Shown piece after piece: positions 8,927 to 19,200 of a DNA stretch of 64,000 nt. Positions within the stretch are counted from its first letter, which is position 1, and every line of letters starts with the position of its first letter. The stretch comes from Pseudomonas parafulva. Its GTDB lineage: Bacteria > Pseudomonadota > Gammaproteobacteria > Pseudomonadales > Pseudomonadaceae. The notes under the pieces were generated by a model. It ran no database searches and was not told the origin of the DNA. It was given only the letters and a program-made list of their open reading frames with translations. The translations under genes and the position numbers were made by a program. The stretch is from assembly GCF_000800255.1 (NCBI RefSeq), contig NZ_CP009747.1:4774001-4838000 (forward strand), written 5' to 3'.

Positions 8927-9445
8927 TTAAAGGGCGGATGCGGAGGCGAGGTCCTGGCGCTCGAGCGCGAGCGGCGCGGGACCGGTCAATTTTACCCGCT
9001 CATGGGCTGCCAGGGACAGCGTCGCGCCCAGTACGTTGGGACGGATCGGCAACTCGCCAGCGTCCAGGTCGAGCAGGCACACCAGGGTCACGCTGGCCGG
9101 GCGCCCGTAGTCGAACAGCTCGTTGAGTGCCGCGCGGATGGTGCGACCGCTCATCAGCACGTCATCGACCAGCACCAGGTGCTGGCCTTCGATCTCGAAC
9201 GGCAGCTCGGAGGGGCGCACTTGCGGGTGCAGGCCGTTCTGGCTGAAATCGTCGCGGTAGAACGACACGTCGAGGGTGCCTAGCGGACTGTGGTCGTCGA
9301 GTGCCTCTTGCAGGGCCTGGGCAACCCACACGCCACCGGTGCGGATACCGATGAAGCGGGGCTCGGCGATGGCGCGGCGCGCCAGGTGGGCGCGAAGATC
9401 GACGGCCATCTGCCGGATCAGTGCGGCGGGATCGGGTAGGCTCAT
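8927..9445 (-). CDS. pyrR: PyrR bifunctional regulator / uracil phosphoribosyltransferase
   Basis: A 172-residue phosphoribosyltransferase-fold protein. The PRPP-binding loop is [17 protein letters not shown]. The start is [13 protein letters not shown] at 9445, with AAGGAG at 7-nt spacing, rather than the longer frame-open extension. In other bacteria PyrR controls pyr genes through RNA binding or directly. No attenuator structure is evident in the 12-nt gap before pyrB, so regulation here is not visible from the sequence. Confidence 0.93.
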   Translation of the reverse strand: MSLPDPAALIRQMAVDLRAHLARRAIAEPRFIGIRTGGVWVAQALQEALDDHSPLGTLDVSFYRDDFSQNGLHPQVRPSELPFEIEGQHLVLVDDVLMSGRTIRAALNELFDYGRPASVTLVCLLDLDAGELPIRPNVLGATLSLAAHERVKLTGPAPLALERQDLASASAL

Positions 9446-9491
9446 TGCGTGCTCCTTGGGGCGCCAGCAGGGCCGGCGGCAAAGCGGATGG

Positions 9492-9917
9492 TCAGGTATT
9501 GGCCTCCAGCCAGCCTTGCAGCAGCAGTGCCGCGGCGATGGCGTCGACCGGGTTGTCGCGGTAGCTGCCACGTGGCCCGCCGCGGGCCATTTGCTCGCCC
9601 TTGGCTTCGAAGGTGGTCAGGCGTTCGTCGTGGGTGTGTACCGGCAGGTTGTAGCGCCCGTTGAGGCGGCGGGCGAATTTCTCCGCACGCTCGCTCATTT
9701 CGCTCGGCGTGCCGTCCATGTTCAGCGGCAGGCCAACGACGATGGCATCGGGTTTCCATTCCGTGATCAGCTTTTCCACCTGGTTCCAGTCCGGCACGCC
9801 GTTCTGCGCCTTGAGCGTGCACAGCTCGCGGGCCTGACCGGTGATGACCTGGCCGACGGCGACGCCGATCTGGCGGGTGCCGTAGTCGAAGCCCAGCAGC
9901 AGGCGCAGCTCGGCCAT
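9492..9917 (-). CDS. ruvX: RuvX/YqgF Holliday-junction resolvase-like RNase
   Basis: A 141-residue RNase H-fold protein beginning [23 protein letters not shown]. The DYGTRQIG motif holds the first catalytic aspartate. [16 protein letters not shown] and the late DERLTT region complete the family pattern. It is implicated in 16S rRNA 5' processing and proposed in junction resolution. Its ATG shares one base with the algH stop codon (TGATG), so translation is coupled. pyrR follows after 46 nt. Confidence 0.93.
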   Translation of the reverse strand: MAELRLLLGFDYGTRQIGVAVGQVITGQARELCTLKAQNGVPDWNQVEKLITEWKPDAIVVGLPLNMDGTPSEMSERAEKFARRLNGRYNLPVHTHDERLTTFEAKGEQMARGGPRGSYRDNPVDAIAAALLLQGWLEANT

Positions 9918-10486
9918 CAGGCGTGTCCTGCCTGGCTGGTCAGCAGGGCGAGGTTGATGCCCAGGCTTTGCGCGGCCGCTTGCAGGCGTTGTTCGCAGGC
10001 CATGCCGAACAGGATGTTGGCGTCGAACGGGCAGTTGAGCCAGGCGTTGTCGGCCAGCTCTGCCTCCAGCTGTCCGGCTTCCCAGCCGGCGTAGCCCAGG
10101 GTGATCAGGCTCTGTTTCGGCCCGACGCCTTCGGCGATGGCGAACAGCACGTCCTGCGAGGTGGACAGCGACACACCTTGCAGCTCGACGGTGGCCTGGT
10201 AGCTGCATTCCGGGCTGTGCAGCACGAAGCCGCGGTCGGTTTGCACCGGGCCGCCCTGGTAGATGGGGATCTGCAGGGTGCTGGGTGCGGGCTCCTCGTC
10301 CGGGCGCAGTTGCTCGAGGATGTCGGCCAGGTACAGATCCTGCGGGCGGTTGACCACCAGCCCCATGGCACCGTTGGCATTGTGCTCGACGATGTAGGTG
10401 AGGGTCTGGGCAAAGTTCGGATCGGCCATGTGCGGCATGGCGATCAGGAACTGGTGCTTGAGGTAGCTGGGGGCGAGGGTTTTCAT
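9917..10486 (-). CDS. algH: AlgH/YqgE family protein (UPF0301)
   Basis: A 189-residue protein beginning MKTLAPSYLKHQFLIAMPHM. The signatures GAMGLVVNRPQDLYLADIL and YQGGPVQTDRGFVLH are those of the AlgH/YqgE family, linked genetically to alginate regulation in Pseudomonas; its biochemical role is not established. The start at 10486 is chosen by family length, because no strong ribosome site is visible. It is coupled to ruvX by a one-base stop/start overlap. Confidence 0.92.
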   Translation of the reverse strand: MKTLAPSYLKHQFLIAMPHMADPNFAQTLTYIVEHNANGAMGLVVNRPQDLYLADILEQLRPDEEPAPSTLQIPIYQGGPVQTDRGFVLHSPECSYQATVELQGVSLSTSQDVLFAIAEGVGPKQSLITLGYAGWEAGQLEAELADNAWLNCPFDANILFGMACEQRLQAAAQSLGINLALLTSQAGHA

Positions 10487-10547
10487 GAGGGGTAGTGTGG
10501 CGTCAGGTGGCGAGGCTGACAAGCTGGCCGTGCGGTGTCCGTACCGG

Positions 10548-11447
10548 TCAGTTGCTCGACAGCCGGTCGCCACGGGCGAAGCGCCAGGTGCGGATGATCT
10601 CCAGGCGGTCGTACTCGGCCAGGTCGCCGGTGAACGGTGCGAACGGTGCGGCCAGGCGCACGATGCGCTGGGCGGCCTGGTCGAGCAGCTTCTGGCCGGA
10701 CGATTCGAGCACCAGCACCTCGTACAGCGAGCCATCGCGGTTGATCGACACTAGCAGGCGCAGGCTGCCGTATAGCTGCTGACGGCGGGCTTCTTCCGGG
10801 TAGTTGAGGTTGCCGATGCGCTCGACTTTCTTGCGCCATTCCTCTTTGTACCAGGCGCCTTTGTCGCGCATGGTCGAGGCGGCGTTCAGGCGATGGATGC
10901 GCGGCCGCTTGGCGTACAACTGCTGCTCGTTGGACAGCTCGGCTTCCAGGCTGGCGATCTGGCTCGACAGCTGCGAGCTGTCGAAGGTCGGCGCCGCCTG
11001 CGCCGGTTTAGGTTGCGGCTTGCTCTCCTTGGGCGCGGTCTCGGCCTTCTGCGGCTTGCTCGCCTTGGTGGTCACTGCGGTTTTGGCCGGGGGCGGCGGC
11101 GTTTCCACGCGGGCGGCCGGCGGCGGGGTGATTTTGTTGACCTTGCTGTCCTGGAACGGCGCCACCTCGGTGGTGGTGGGCACCGCCTTCTTGTCCAGTG
11201 TGCCGCTGCCTTGCTGGTTGTCCTGTGCCTGGAAGTCGGCCTTCTCGGGCGCTTTCTCGCTCTTGAAGGTGGCCAGGGTGATGTCCATGGTCTGGCGAAT
11301 TTCGGCGGGCTTGATGACGTTGAAGCTCACGCCGAGGATCAACGCCAGGTGCACCAACGCCGCCAGGAACAAGGTAAAGCCAAGCCGATCCACCGGGCGT
11401 ACGCGCGGTGGCAGCAGGTCGGCGGGAATATCGGCGGGCGATGTCAT
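10548..11447 (-). CDS. TonB-like energy transducer
   Basis: A 299-residue periplasm-spanning protein. It starts MTSPADIPADLLPP at 11447; an in-frame Met further upstream would translate part of the heptad repeat and is rejected. There is one N-terminal membrane anchor (about residues 21-43). A proline/lysine/alanine-rich periplasmic spacer and a coiled stretch (SSQIASLEAELSNEQQ) follow. The C-terminal TonB domain contains NYPEEARRQQLYGSLRLLVSINRDG and ends IIRTWRFARGD. It probably couples the proton-motive force to an outer-membrane receptor. It lies between gshB and algH and is not next to exbBD or a receptor, so the partner is unknown. Confidence 0.88.
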   Translation of the reverse strand: MTSPADIPADLLPPRVRPVDRLGFTLFLAALVHLALILGVSFNVIKPAEIRQTMDITLATFKSEKAPEKADFQAQDNQQGSGTLDKKAVPTTTEVAPFQDSKVNKITPPPAARVETPPPPAKTAVTTKASKPQKAETAPKESKPQPKPAQAAPTFDSSQLSSQIASLEAELSNEQQLYAKRPRIHRLNAASTMRDKGAWYKEEWRKKVERIGNLNYPEEARRQQLYGSLRLLVSINRDGSLYEVLVLESSGQKLLDQAAQRIVRLAAPFAPFTGDLAEYDRLEIIRTWRFARGDRLSSN

Positions 11448-11466
11448 CTTGTGTCCCAGAGAAGCA

Positions 11467-11557
11467 GCTTCAAGCTTCAAGTTTCAAGCGGCAAGTAGAG
11501 GCGATTCGGCGCTGGATCGCGCTTTTTCTTGCCGCTTGTAGCTTACCGCTTGCCGCT
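11467..11557. repeat. Heptanucleotide repeat array, opposed blocks
   Basis: Units GCTTCAA, GCTTCAA, GTTTCAA, GCGGCAA at 11467-11495, then reverse-complement type units (CTTGCCGCTTGTAGCTTACC and onward) at about 11528-11557. This is the same family as at 2153-2316. It fills most of the tonB-like/gshB gap. Confidence 0.8.
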
Positions 11558-11594
11558 GAGCGCCAGCTTAGCGCTGAGCGCTAAGCTGGCGCTC
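11558..11594. repeat. Perfect 37-nt palindrome spanning the gshB stop codon
   Basis: Two 18-nt arms (left arm GAGCGCCAGCTTAGCGCT) are exact reverse complements around one central base. The gshB stop codon (TAA, 11568-11570) and the last codons of gshB lie inside it. There is no T-run on either side, so it is an RNA 3'-end stem or a processing/stability structure rather than a canonical terminator. Confidence 0.9.
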
Positions 11595-12524
11595 GATGGC
11601 GTCCATCAGTTGGCCGCCGATGTCGGTGTTGTAGGCCGCGTCGATTTCGCGGATGCAGGTCGGGCTGGTGACGTTGATTTCGGTCAGCGAGTCGCCGATC
11701 ACGTCCAGGCCCACGAACAGCAAGCCTTTTTCGCGCAGGGTCGGACCGACCTGGGCGGCGATCCAGCGGTCGCGCTCGGTCAGCGGGCGGGCTTCGCCGC
11801 GACCGCCTGCGGCCAGGTTGCCACGGGTTTCGCCGCTGGCCGGGATGCGCGCCAGGCAGTAGGGCACCGGCTCGCCGTCGATCATCAGGATACGCTTGTC
11901 GCCATCGACGATCTGCGGCAGGTAGGCCTGCGCCATGATCTGCTGGTGGCCGTGCTGGGTCAGGGTTTCCAGGATCACCGACAGGTTCGGGTCGCCCTGG
12001 CGATGGCGGAACACCGACGCCCCGCCCATGCCGTCGAGCGGCTTGAGGATCACGTCGCCGTGGGTGGCGGCGAACTCGCGCAGGATGTCGGCGCGGCGGC
12101 TGACCAGCGTCGGCGCCATGCACTGCGGGAACTGCGTGGCGAACAGCTTCTCGTTGCAGTCGCGCAGGCTCTGCGGCTTGTTGACGATCAACACGCCGTC
12201 GCGCTCGGCCTGCTCCAGCAGGTAGGTGCTGTAGACGAACTCCATGTCGAACGGCGGATCCTTGCGCATCAGGATCACGTCCAGCTCGCCCAGAGCGCTG
12301 TCCTGTTCCTCGCCCAGCTCGAACCAGCGCGTGGCATCGGCGAACACCTTCAGCGGGCGCATGCGCGCGCGCGCCTGCCCGGTGCCCTGGTACAGGTCGC
12401 GCTGCTCCATGTAGAACAGGCTCCAGCCGCGCGCCTGCGCCGCCAGCAGCATGGCCAGCGAACTGTCCTTCTTATAGGAAATGGACGCGATGGGGTCCAT
12501 GACAATCCCGAGGCGAACGCTCAT
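11568..12524 (-). CDS. gshB: Glutathione synthetase
   Basis: ATP-grasp ligase that joins glycine to gamma-glutamylcysteine in the cytoplasm. It is 318 residues, the family length. It begins MSVRLGIVMDPIASISYKKDSS at 12524 with AGAGGA at 8-nt spacing. Recognisable blocks are MRKDPPFDMEFVY, VILKPLDGMGGASVF and INVTSPTCIREID. The last residues (RQLSAQR) are encoded by a perfect inverted repeat that also contains the stop codon. The divergent pilG gene starts 234 nt upstream; that gap carries a degenerate heptad remnant near 12650-12680. Confidence 0.96.
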   Translation of the reverse strand: MSVRLGIVMDPIASISYKKDSSLAMLLAAQARGWSLFYMEQRDLYQGTGQARARMRPLKVFADATRWFELGEEQDSALGELDVILMRKDPPFDMEFVYSTYLLEQAERDGVLIVNKPQSLRDCNEKLFATQFPQCMAPTLVSRRADILREFAATHGDVILKPLDGMGGASVFRHRQGDPNLSVILETLTQHGHQQIMAQAYLPQIVDGDKRILMIDGEPVPYCLARIPASGETRGNLAAGGRGEARPLTERDRWIAAQVGPTLREKGLLFVGLDVIGDSLTEINVTSPTCIREIDAAYNTDIGGQLMDAIERQLSAQR

Positions 12525-12758
12525 GGGGTAAATCCTCTTGGCGACCTGCGGCCGCGATGGCACGAAAGAAAAGTGGCTCAGGGTGGCGCCGCAAACGCGG
12601 CGGGTCAAGGGGCAGGCAGATGCAATGGCCCTGCGGACTGTGTTAAAAAAGCAGCTTCGAGCGTGTAGCGGCAAGCGGCGAATGGACGCGGATCGGCTCG
12701 GTCTGCGCTTCTGCTGTGGCTTGCGCGTCTGCACTCACCTGCGCACGGGTAGACGTCT

Positions 12759-13160
12759 ATGGAACAACCTCTGAAGGTGATGGTGATCGACGACTCGCGC
12801 ACCATCCGCCGGACCGCCCAGACGCTGCTGGGGGAGGTGGGTTGCGAGGTGATCACCGCCAGCGACGGTTTCGATGCCCTGGCCAAGATCGTCGATCATG
12901 CGCCGCGGATCATCTTCGTCGATGTGCTGATGCCGCGCCTGGACGGCTACCAGACCTGCGCGATCATCAAGCACAACGCGCTGTTCAAGGACACCCCGGT
13001 GGTGTTGCTGTCCTCGCGCGATGGCCTGTTCGACAAGGCCCGTGGGCGGGTGGTCGGCTCCGACCAATTCCTGACCAAACCGTTCACCAAGGAAGAATTG
13101 CTCGAAGCGATCCGCGTGCATGTGCCCGGATTCGCCGAACATGCACACCACGCACCCTGA
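12759..13160 (+). CDS. pilG: Twitching-motility response regulator PilG
   Basis: A 133-residue single-domain receiver. Acidic pocket DD is at 11-12, phospho-acceptor D55 in IIFVDVLMPRLDG, and the conserved lysine is in FLTKPFTKEE. It is the first gene of a pilGHIJ-chpAC operon and is probably phosphorylated by ChpA to stimulate type IV pilus extension and cAMP signalling. The MEQPLKVMVIDDSRTIRRTAQ start is typical. Confidence 0.94.
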   Translation: MEQPLKVMVIDDSRTIRRTAQTLLGEVGCEVITASDGFDALAKIVDHAPRIIFVDVLMPRLDGYQTCAIIKHNALFKDTPVVLLSSRDGLFDKARGRVVGSDQFLTKPFTKEELLEAIRVHVPGFAEHAHHAP

Positions 13161-13206
13161 CCGCGCCGCGCCGGCGCGGTCTTCATGTTTCTGATGGGGA
13201 AACCGC

Positions 13207-13572
13207 ATGGCCCGAGTTCTGATCGTCGACGACTCGCAGACAGAGATGCAAAAACTCACCGGATGGCTGCAACAACACGGTTACGAGGTGCTCAAGGCCG
13301 AAACCGGTGCAGACGGCGTGGCCCTGGCGCGCCAGGAAAAACCCGACGCGGTGCTCATGGACATCGTCATGCCGGGCATGAACGGCTTCCAGGCCACCCG
13401 GCAGTTGAGCAAAGACCCCGAGACCTGCGCCATTCCGGTGATCATGGTCACCACCAAGGACCAGGACACCGACCGCATCTGGGCCACGCGCCAAGGCGCG
13501 CGCGACTTCCTCACCAAACCCGTGGAAGAACACGCGCTGATCGCCAAGCTGGCCGAAGTGCTGGGCACTTGA
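13207..13572 (+). CDS. pilH: Twitching-motility response regulator PilH
   Basis: A 121-residue receiver domain starting MARVLIVDDSQTEMQKL. Phospho-acceptor D52 is in VLMDIVMPGMNGF. The conserved threonine and lysine lie in MVTTKDQDTDR and FLTKPVEE. It is the second CheY-like output of the pil/chp cluster, thought to act as a phosphate sink or retraction regulator. The stop codon overlaps the TTG start proposed for pilI. Confidence 0.94.
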   Translation: MARVLIVDDSQTEMQKLTGWLQQHGYEVLKAETGADGVALARQEKPDAVLMDIVMPGMNGFQATRQLSKDPETCAIPVIMVTTKDQDTDRIWATRQGARDFLTKPVEEHALIAKLAEVLGT

Positions 13573-14123
13573 CCACCCGCCCCCAGGGCGCGTCGCTGAC
13601 CGCGTTCGAGCTGCTGCTGGACATCGACCGCCGTTGCCGCCTGCTGGTGGCCGACCAGCCGCCGCAGGACACGCGCCTGCAGCACTGGAGCGGCATCGGT
13701 TTTCGCATCGCCGGGCAGTGGTTCGTCGCGCCCATGGGGGAAATCGCCGAAGTGCTGCGCGAGCCGCGCAGCAGCCGCGTGCCGGGCGTGCAGCCCTGGG
13801 TGCGTGGGGTGGCCAACCTGCGCGGCAGATTGCTGCCGGTGATGGACCTGTCGGCCTTTCTTGGCCTCGGCCCGGCAGCGGCGGGCAAGCAGCGGCGGGT
13901 GCTGGTGCTGGACCACGACGACCTGTTCGTCGGTCTGCTGGTCGACGAAGTGGTCGGCCTGCAGCATTTCGCCCTCGACAGCCTCGCGCTGTCGCCGCCG
14001 CAGCCGCTGATTCGCGCGGCGGCGCCGTTCGTACAGGGGCATTTCCCCCGCGAGCACAACTGGGCGATCTTCAGCCCTTTCGCCCTGGCCCAGGCGCCAG
14101 GCTTTCTCGATGTGGCGTTGTGA
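13569..14123 (+). CDS. pilI: CheW-like adaptor PilI, probable TTG start
   Basis: A 184-residue CheW-domain protein linking the receptor PilJ to the kinase ChpA. The body ([22 protein letters not shown], then [20 protein letters not shown]) is a clear CheW fold. No ATG exists near the expected N-terminus. TTG at 13569, overlapping the pilH TGA, gives a normal length and an operon-style overlap, so it is preferred; the ribosome site is weak and the exact start is uncertain. Confidence 0.88.
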   Translation: MTTRPQGASLTAFELLLDIDRRCRLLVADQPPQDTRLQHWSGIGFRIAGQWFVAPMGEIAEVLREPRSSRVPGVQPWVRGVANLRGRLLPVMDLSAFLGLGPAAAGKQRRVLVLDHDDLFVGLLVDEVVGLQHFALDSLALSPPQPLIRAAAPFVQGHFPREHNWAIFSPFALAQAPGFLDVAL

Positions 14124-14136
14124 GGCCCCTGCGACA

Positions 14137-16209
14137 GTGAACCCTTCGATCCCCAGCAAGCCCACCCCGACCGTCGTTCCGGAAGCGGTGGCCCAGCGTC
14201 CGCGCAGCACCGCGCAGATCACCGTGCTGTTCGTGGTGCTGATCCTGTCGATCGTGCTGCTGTTCGCCAACTTCGCCTACCTCAACACCCAGTCCAGCCA
14301 CGACAAGCAGTACATCGGTCATGCCGGCGAGCTGCGCGTGCTGTCCCAGCGCATCGCCAAGAACGCCACCGAAGCGGCGGCGGGCAAGGCCTTGGCGTTC
14401 CGTCTGCTGTCCGATGCACGCAACGACTTCGAGCGGCGCTGGAAGTACCTGCGCGAGGGCGACAAGACCACCGGGCTGCCACCGGCGCCGGCCACCGTGC
14501 GCGACGAGATGGACGCAGTGCGCCAGGACTGGGAAAACCTGCGCCGCAACACCGACACCATCCTGGCCAGCGAACAGACCGTGCTGTCGTTGCATCAAGT
14601 GGCGGCGACCCTGGCCGAGACCGTGCCGCAGTTGCAGGTCGAGTACGAGAAAGTGGTGGAAATCCTCCTGCAAAGCGGCGCACCGGCCAGTCAGGTGGCC
14701 GTGGCCCAGCGCCAGTTGCTGCTGGCCGAGCGGATTCTCGGCTCGGTCAACACCGTGCTTGGCGGCGACGAGGCGGCGGTGCAGGCCGCCGACACCTTCG
14801 GCCGCGATGCCAGCCGCTTCGGCCAGGTGCTGCAGGGCATGCTCGACGGCAATGCCGCGATCCAGGTGACCCGCGTCGAAGACCCCGACGCCCGTGCGCG
14901 CCTGGCCGAAATCGCCGAGCTGTTCCAGTTCGTCTCCGGTTCGGTGGACGAAATTCTCGAAACCTCCCCAGAGCTGCAGCGCGTGCGCGAGGCGGCGAGC
15001 AACATCTTCAGCCTGTCGCAGACCTTGCTCGACGAAGCCTCGCATCTGGCCACCGGCTTCGAGAACCTGGCCGGACGCACCCTGGATACCGTGGGCGGCT
15101 ACGTGCTGGGCCTGCTGGCGCTGACCTCGATCATCCTCATCGGCCTGGTGATGGTGCGCGCCACCAATCGCCAGTTGCGCGACACGGCGCAGAAGAACGA
15201 ACGCAACCAGCAGGCGATCATGCGCCTGCTCGACGAGATCGAAGAGCTGGCCGACGGCGACCTGACCGTGAATGTCTCGGTCACCGAAGACTTCACCGGG
15301 GCCATCGCCGATTCCATCAACTATTCGGTGGACCAGTTGCGCGACCTGGTGGCGACCATCAACCACAGTGCCGAGCAGGTCGCCGCCGCCGTGCAGGATA
15401 CCCAGAACACCGCGCGCCAGTTGGCCAAGGCCTCGGAGCACCAGGCCGATCAGATCAGCGAGGCGTCGCTGGCGGTGGGCGACATGGTCGAGTCGATCGA
15501 CCGCGTGTCGGCCCACGCCTACGAGTCGGCCAAGGTGGCCGAGCGCTCGGTGGCCATCGCCAACAAAGGCAACGAAGTGGTGCACAACACCATCGACGGC
15601 ATGGACAACATCCGCGAGCAGATCCAGGACACCGCCAAGCGCATCAAGCGCCTGGGCGAGTCGTCCCAGGAGATCGGCGATATCGTCAGCCTGATCGACG
15701 ACATTGCCGAGCAGACCAACATCCTGGCCCTCAACGCGGCGATCCAGGCGTCGCTGGCGGGCGAGGCCGGTCGCGGTTTTGCGGTGGTCGCCGATGAAGT
15801 CCAGCGCCTGGCCGAGCGCTCGTCGTCGGCCACCCGGCAGATCGAGGCGCTGGTGCGCACCATCCAGGCCGACACCAACGAAGCGGTGATCTCCATGGAG
15901 CAGACCACCGCCGAAGTGGTGCGCGGCGCGCGCCTGGCCCAGGACGCCGGCGTGGCCCTGGCCGAGATCGAAGGCGTGTCGCAGACCCTGGCCGACCTGA
16001 TCCACAGCATTTCCGATGCCGCGCAATTGCAGACCTCGTCGGCCGGGCAGATTTCCCACACCATGGCGGTGATCCAGCAGATCACCGCACAGACTTCCCA
16101 CGGCTCCGGCGCCACCGCCGACAGCATCCGCCACCTGGCGAAGATGGCCAGCGAGATGCGTCGCTCGGTCTCGGGGTTCACCCTGCCGCCGCCGGCCGAG
16201 CCGAACTGA
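14137..16209 (+). CDS. pilJ: Type IV pilus methyl-accepting chemoreceptor PilJ
   Basis: A 690-residue membrane receptor with a GTG start at 14137 and GAGG upstream. An alternative ATG at 14110 overlaps pilI. The first membrane segment is near residues 28-48 ([22 protein letters not shown]). A periplasmic PilJ sensor domain follows, then a second membrane segment ([19 protein letters not shown]), a HAMP-like region and a signalling domain with the hairpin tip [31 protein letters not shown] split by the usual contacts. It signals through PilI to ChpA. No cognate methyltransferase or methylesterase gene follows in this cluster. Confidence 0.95.
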   Translation: MNPSIPSKPTPTVVPEAVAQRPRSTAQITVLFVVLILSIVLLFANFAYLNTQSSHDKQYIGHAGELRVLSQRIAKNATEAAAGKALAFRLLSDARNDFERRWKYLREGDKTTGLPPAPATVRDEMDAVRQDWENLRRNTDTILASEQTVLSLHQVAATLAETVPQLQVEYEKVVEILLQSGAPASQVAVAQRQLLLAERILGSVNTVLGGDEAAVQAADTFGRDASRFGQVLQGMLDGNAAIQVTRVEDPDARARLAEIAELFQFVSGSVDEILETSPELQRVREAASNIFSLSQTLLDEASHLATGFENLAGRTLDTVGGYVLGLLALTSIILIGLVMVRATNRQLRDTAQKNERNQQAIMRLLDEIEELADGDLTVNVSVTEDFTGAIADSINYSVDQLRDLVATINHSAEQVAAAVQDTQNTARQLAKASEHQADQISEASLAVGDMVESIDRVSAHAYESAKVAERSVAIANKGNEVVHNTIDGMDNIREQIQDTAKRIKRLGESSQEIGDIVSLIDDIAEQTNILALNAAIQASLAGEAGRGFAVVADEVQRLAERSSSATRQIEALVRTIQADTNEAVISMEQTTAEVVRGARLAQDAGVALAEIEGVSQTLADLIHSISDAAQLQTSSAGQISHTMAVIQQITAQTSHGSGATADSIRHLAKMASEMRRSVSGFTLPPPAEPN

Positions 16210-16219
16210 GGCGCCGTCG

Positions 16220-19200
16220 ATGGCCATCACCTCCATGAACCCCGCACGCCACGACACCGTCGCCCTGAGCTGGAGCAAGCCGGCCATCGCCGGATGCCTG
16301 GCCCAGGCCCGCCAGGCCCTCGAACGCTTCGCCAGCGAACCGGGCGAGCCTGCCCACCTGGCGCCGATGGTGGACAACCTGCACCAGGTCCATGGCTGCC
16401 TGGCGCTGCTCGAACTCAAGGGCGCCGCGCGCCTGGCCGAAGAGCTCGAACAGCTCGGGCGGGCGCTGCTCGACGGCCAGGTCAGCCCGCGCGGCGACTG
16501 CCTCGGCGCGCTGTTCCGTGGCCTGGAGCAACTGCCGTCCTACCTCGAGCGCCTGCGCGGCCCGCGCCACGACCTGCCGCTGGTGGTGCTGCCGCTGCTC
16601 AACCAGTTGCGCCTGTGCCGCGGCGCCGAGGCGCTGGCCCAGGACAGCCTGATGGGCGAGGCCGCGCAGCGCCTGGCTGGGGCCAGTGACCTGGCCAATC
16701 TCGACCTGTCGCTGGGCAGTTGGCGCGACCAGTTGCAGGCCGGTCAGGGGCGCGATGCCCTGCGCTCGGTGATCACCGCCCTGTGCGACGACCTGGTGCG
16801 CATCAAGGAGCGCCTCGATCCGTTCATGGCCGGTGGCCAAGCCCCGCGCGAGCCGCTGCAACGCTTGCTGGCGCCGCTGCGGCACGTGGCCGACACCCTG
16901 GCGGTGCTCGGCTTCCAGCAGCCACGACGCGTGATCATCGATCAGGTGCTGGCGTTGCAGGCGCTGGTCGAGGGTGAGAAGGCGGTCAGCGATGCGCTGC
17001 TGATGGATGTAGCCGGCGCCCTGCTGTACGTCGAGGCGACGCTCAACGGTATGGTCGGCGGCCTGGCCGAAGGGCTGGAAGGCGGCATGCCCGGCGCCGA
17101 GCTGGGCGAAATCCGCCAGCGGGTGTTCGAAGAATCGCTGTCGGTGCTGCAACAGGCCAAGGACCTGCTGAGCGACTGCCTGGAGTGCGACTGGTCGCGT
17201 CAGCGCCTGTTACCGTTGCCGGGCCTGTTGCAGCAAGTACGCGGCGCGCTGGCCATGCTCATGTTGGCGAACGCGTCCGAGTTGTTCGGCCTGTGCGCGG
17301 CCCATGTGCAGGACGCGCTGCTGCCGCTGGAACAGGTGCCGCCCGAGGCGCAGCTCACACCGCTGGCCGAGGCCCTGAGTGCGCTGGAGTGTTACCTGCA
17401 ATGGCAAGTGGCGGACCCGCTGGCCGATGCCGGGCATTTTCTCGATCTGGCCGGCACCCGCCTGGCCTCGTTGGGGCTGCGCGGCAGCGGCGAGACCGAG
17501 GCGGGTGAACTGCCCGCCGCACAGGACGGCGTTGACGAGACCCTGCGCGAGGTGTTCCTCGAAGAAGCCGGCGAGCTGCTGCCGGAAATCGAGCGCCAGT
17601 GGTTGCGCTGGCGCGCCGACGATCACCCGCGCGAGGCGTTGATCGCCCTGCGCCGCGCCCTGCACACGCTCAAGGGCAGCGGGCGGATGGTCGAGGCGCG
17701 GGCCGTGGCCGAACTGGCCTGGGCGGCCGAACATTTGCTCAATCGCGCCCTCGAAGGGCGCGTCGCGCTGGGCGGCGAGGGCCTGGTGGCCTTGCAGCAA
17801 GCCTTCGTGCATCTACCCGACCTGCTCGCCGATTTCGCCGTCGGTCAGCCGCCACGCCTGGCGGAGCTTGAGCGGCTGGGCGATCACTTGCATGCCCTGG
17901 CGGTGCGCGACAAGCCGCCGCCCAGCACCGTCGAAGGGCTCGACCCGCAGTTGCTGGAGATCTTCCGCAACGAAGCCCAGGGCCACCTGGCCAGCCTCGA
18001 CGCGTTTCTGCTTGCTGCCCAGGGTCAGGATGCAGCGGTCACCGACGCCCTGCAGCGTGCCCTGCACACGCTCAAGGGCAGCGCGGCCATGGCCGGGGTG
18101 ATGCCTATCGCCGAGTTGGCCACTGCCTTCGACCGTCTGGCGCGCGAGTACAAAGTGCATCAATTGCCGGTGCAGGTAAGCGATCTGGACGCGCTGACTG
18201 CGGCTGGCATGCTGTTCCGGCAGGGCCTGGCGCAGCTCGACAGTGCGCCACTGGCGGCCATCCCCGGCGCCGCCGCCCTGATCGAACAGGTGGGCGAGGC
18301 GGTGGATGCGCGCCTGGCTGCATTGCAGCACGAGCCTGCGCACGCGCGCCGCGTACGCCGCGACCCGCAGATCATCGCCAGCTTCCTGGCCCAAGGCATG
18401 GACAGCCTGCTCGATGCCGAATCGCTGCTGTCGCGCTGGCAGGAGCACCCTCGCGAGGGCCAGGCGCTGGAGACCTTGCTGGACGAATTGACCACCCTGG
18501 GCCACGCCGCCCACTTGGCCGATTTCTGGCAGGTGGACGCGCTCTGCGAAGCCTTGCTCGACCTGTACGGGGCCGTGGAGGAGGGGCGTCTGGTGGCCGA
18601 TGCGCGCTTTTTCGTCCAGGCGCGCCAGGCCCATGAACGGCTGCTCGACATGTTCGACGAGATCGCCGCCGGGCAGGACATCACGCCAGCCGACGACTGC
18701 CAGCACGCCTTGCGCGCGCTGCTCGACGGTGCGCTCGACCCGGCCGCCAGCGGTGTGGTCGGTGCCGACGGCGTGACGCCGCTGGCGGTAGCCGTGGACC
18801 TGCCGGAACCGGCGGTGGTGCAACTGTTCCTCGACGAAGCCAGCGACCTCCTCGACAGCGCCCAGCAGGCCCTGCAGCGCTGGCAGCAGGCGCCGGAGGG
18901 CGTCTCGGCGTTGTCGGCCCTGCAGCAGGACGTGCAGACCCTGCGCGGCGGCGCGCAACTGGCGGCGATCGGCCCGGTCGAAGTGCTGGCCCAGGAGCTG
19001 GCACGGGTCTACGAGGGCCTGGTCGACCGCCGCCTGCGCGCCGACAGCACGCTGGCCGAGTTGCTGCAGCGCAGCCATGCGGCGTTGGCGCAGATGCTCG
19101 ACGACCTGCGCCAGGGCCAACTGCCCGCCTCGGCGGTGGCGCTGCTGGGAGAACTGCGCGAGTTTCGCCATGCCCCGCCGTCGCAGTTGCCCCTGGACGC

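Noticed and set aside
14071..16419. 782-residue minus-strand frame opposite pilJ
   Set aside because: Composition is rich in G, V, H and R, with no motif and no ribosome site; shadow of pilJ.
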